Of a stretch of DNA of 15,422 nucleotides, positions 15,357-15,422 are shown piece by piece. Position numbers and translations under genes: made by a program. How positions within the stretch are numbered: the first letter of the stretch is position 1; the number at the start of each line of letters is the position of its first letter. The notes under the pieces were generated by a model. It worked only from the letters and a program-made list of their open reading frames with translations. It made no database searches and had not been told where the DNA came from. This stretch comes from DAIOHQ01 sp036744635. Lineage in GTDB: Bacteria > Planctomycetota > Phycisphaerae > Tepidisphaerales > Tepidisphaeraceae. The stretch is from contig DAIOHQ010000104.1 of the NCBI GenBank assembly GCA_036744635.1, forward strand, positions 1 through 15,422. The letters are read 5' to 3'.

Positions 15357-15422
15357 CTAAAGGCAGGAGAGGATTTCGTTATATGGCCGGGCGGGGATGA
15401 GGCGGTGGCCGTCGGTGTATCC
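15357..15422 (-). CDS. Possible C-terminal end of a gene running off the window
   Basis: From the right edge, the minus strand reads 21 codons, GYTDGHRLIPARPYNEILSC and a final Leu, then TAG. The composition looks protein-like but is too short to identify. It may equally be noncoding. From here to 15134 nothing else but the repeat was seen. Confidence 0.2.
   Translation of the reverse strand, partial: GYTDGHRLIPARPYNEILSCL

Overview
The window is 15.4 kb of high-GC bacterial DNA. It most likely comes from a Planctomycetota genome, probably near the Phycisphaerae. This is inferred from a membrane protein with an N-terminal CxC/CxxC zinc ribbon, a short UvrC with no C-terminal helix-hairpin-helix part, an S2 protein with a long Ala/Pro/Glu tail, and several short palindromic repeats placed just behind genes. 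No rRNA, tRNA, CRISPR array or transposase was seen.

Layout, left to right. A 70-base near-perfect palindrome (7-76) lies behind a bactofilin gene (82-525, minus), which has its own good promoter. Next is a 5'-truncated remnant of an M3-family oligoendopeptidase (712-1097, plus), a two-hairpin repeat, a secreted or outer-membrane beta-barrel-like protein (1319-2203) and a phytanoyl-CoA dioxygenase-family protein (2224-3033). An arsenic cluster follows: arsR with a strong promoter and a candidate operator, an arsC cut after about 65 residues, a 72-base scrap of the acr3 arsenite transporter gene, and an intact arsM (3761-4657). Behind arsM is a 53-base element that can form two competing hairpins. 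A convergent zinc-ribbon membrane protein (4740-6032, minus) comes next, then a divergent vapBC toxin-antitoxin pair (6177-6833). The minus-strand core block follows: rpsB-tsf (8636 down to 6853) and uvrC-yidD (10545 down to 8873), the latter pair with an ATGA overlap.

The right third looks like a defence region. After 630 bases without a gene, one large lower-GC gene (11176-14760, minus; 1194 aa) encodes a protein with an N-terminal PD-(D/E)XK-like nuclease signature (E30, D70/D71, Q90-x-K92) and about 1000 residues of helical sequence. It has no Walker A motif. Its start overlaps a 127-codon chimeric reading frame made of the first 31 residues of an adenine-specific DNA methyltransferase joined, through unrecognised sequence, to an internal piece of a type I HsdM. 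The nuclease gene therefore sits in the debris of at least two modification enzymes. A second copy of the two-hairpin repeat lies beyond it.

How the genes work together. ArsR would derepress the ars transcript when arsenite is bound. With arsC and acr3 broken, only methylation by ArsM remains, so the locus has changed from reduction and export to methylation alone. RpsB-Tsf and UvrC-YidD are housekeeping pairs. The large nuclease-scaffold gene is the best candidate for an undescribed single-gene immune system. Three gene-truncation junctions in 15 kb are many, so real genome decay should be separated from assembly error before much is built on them.
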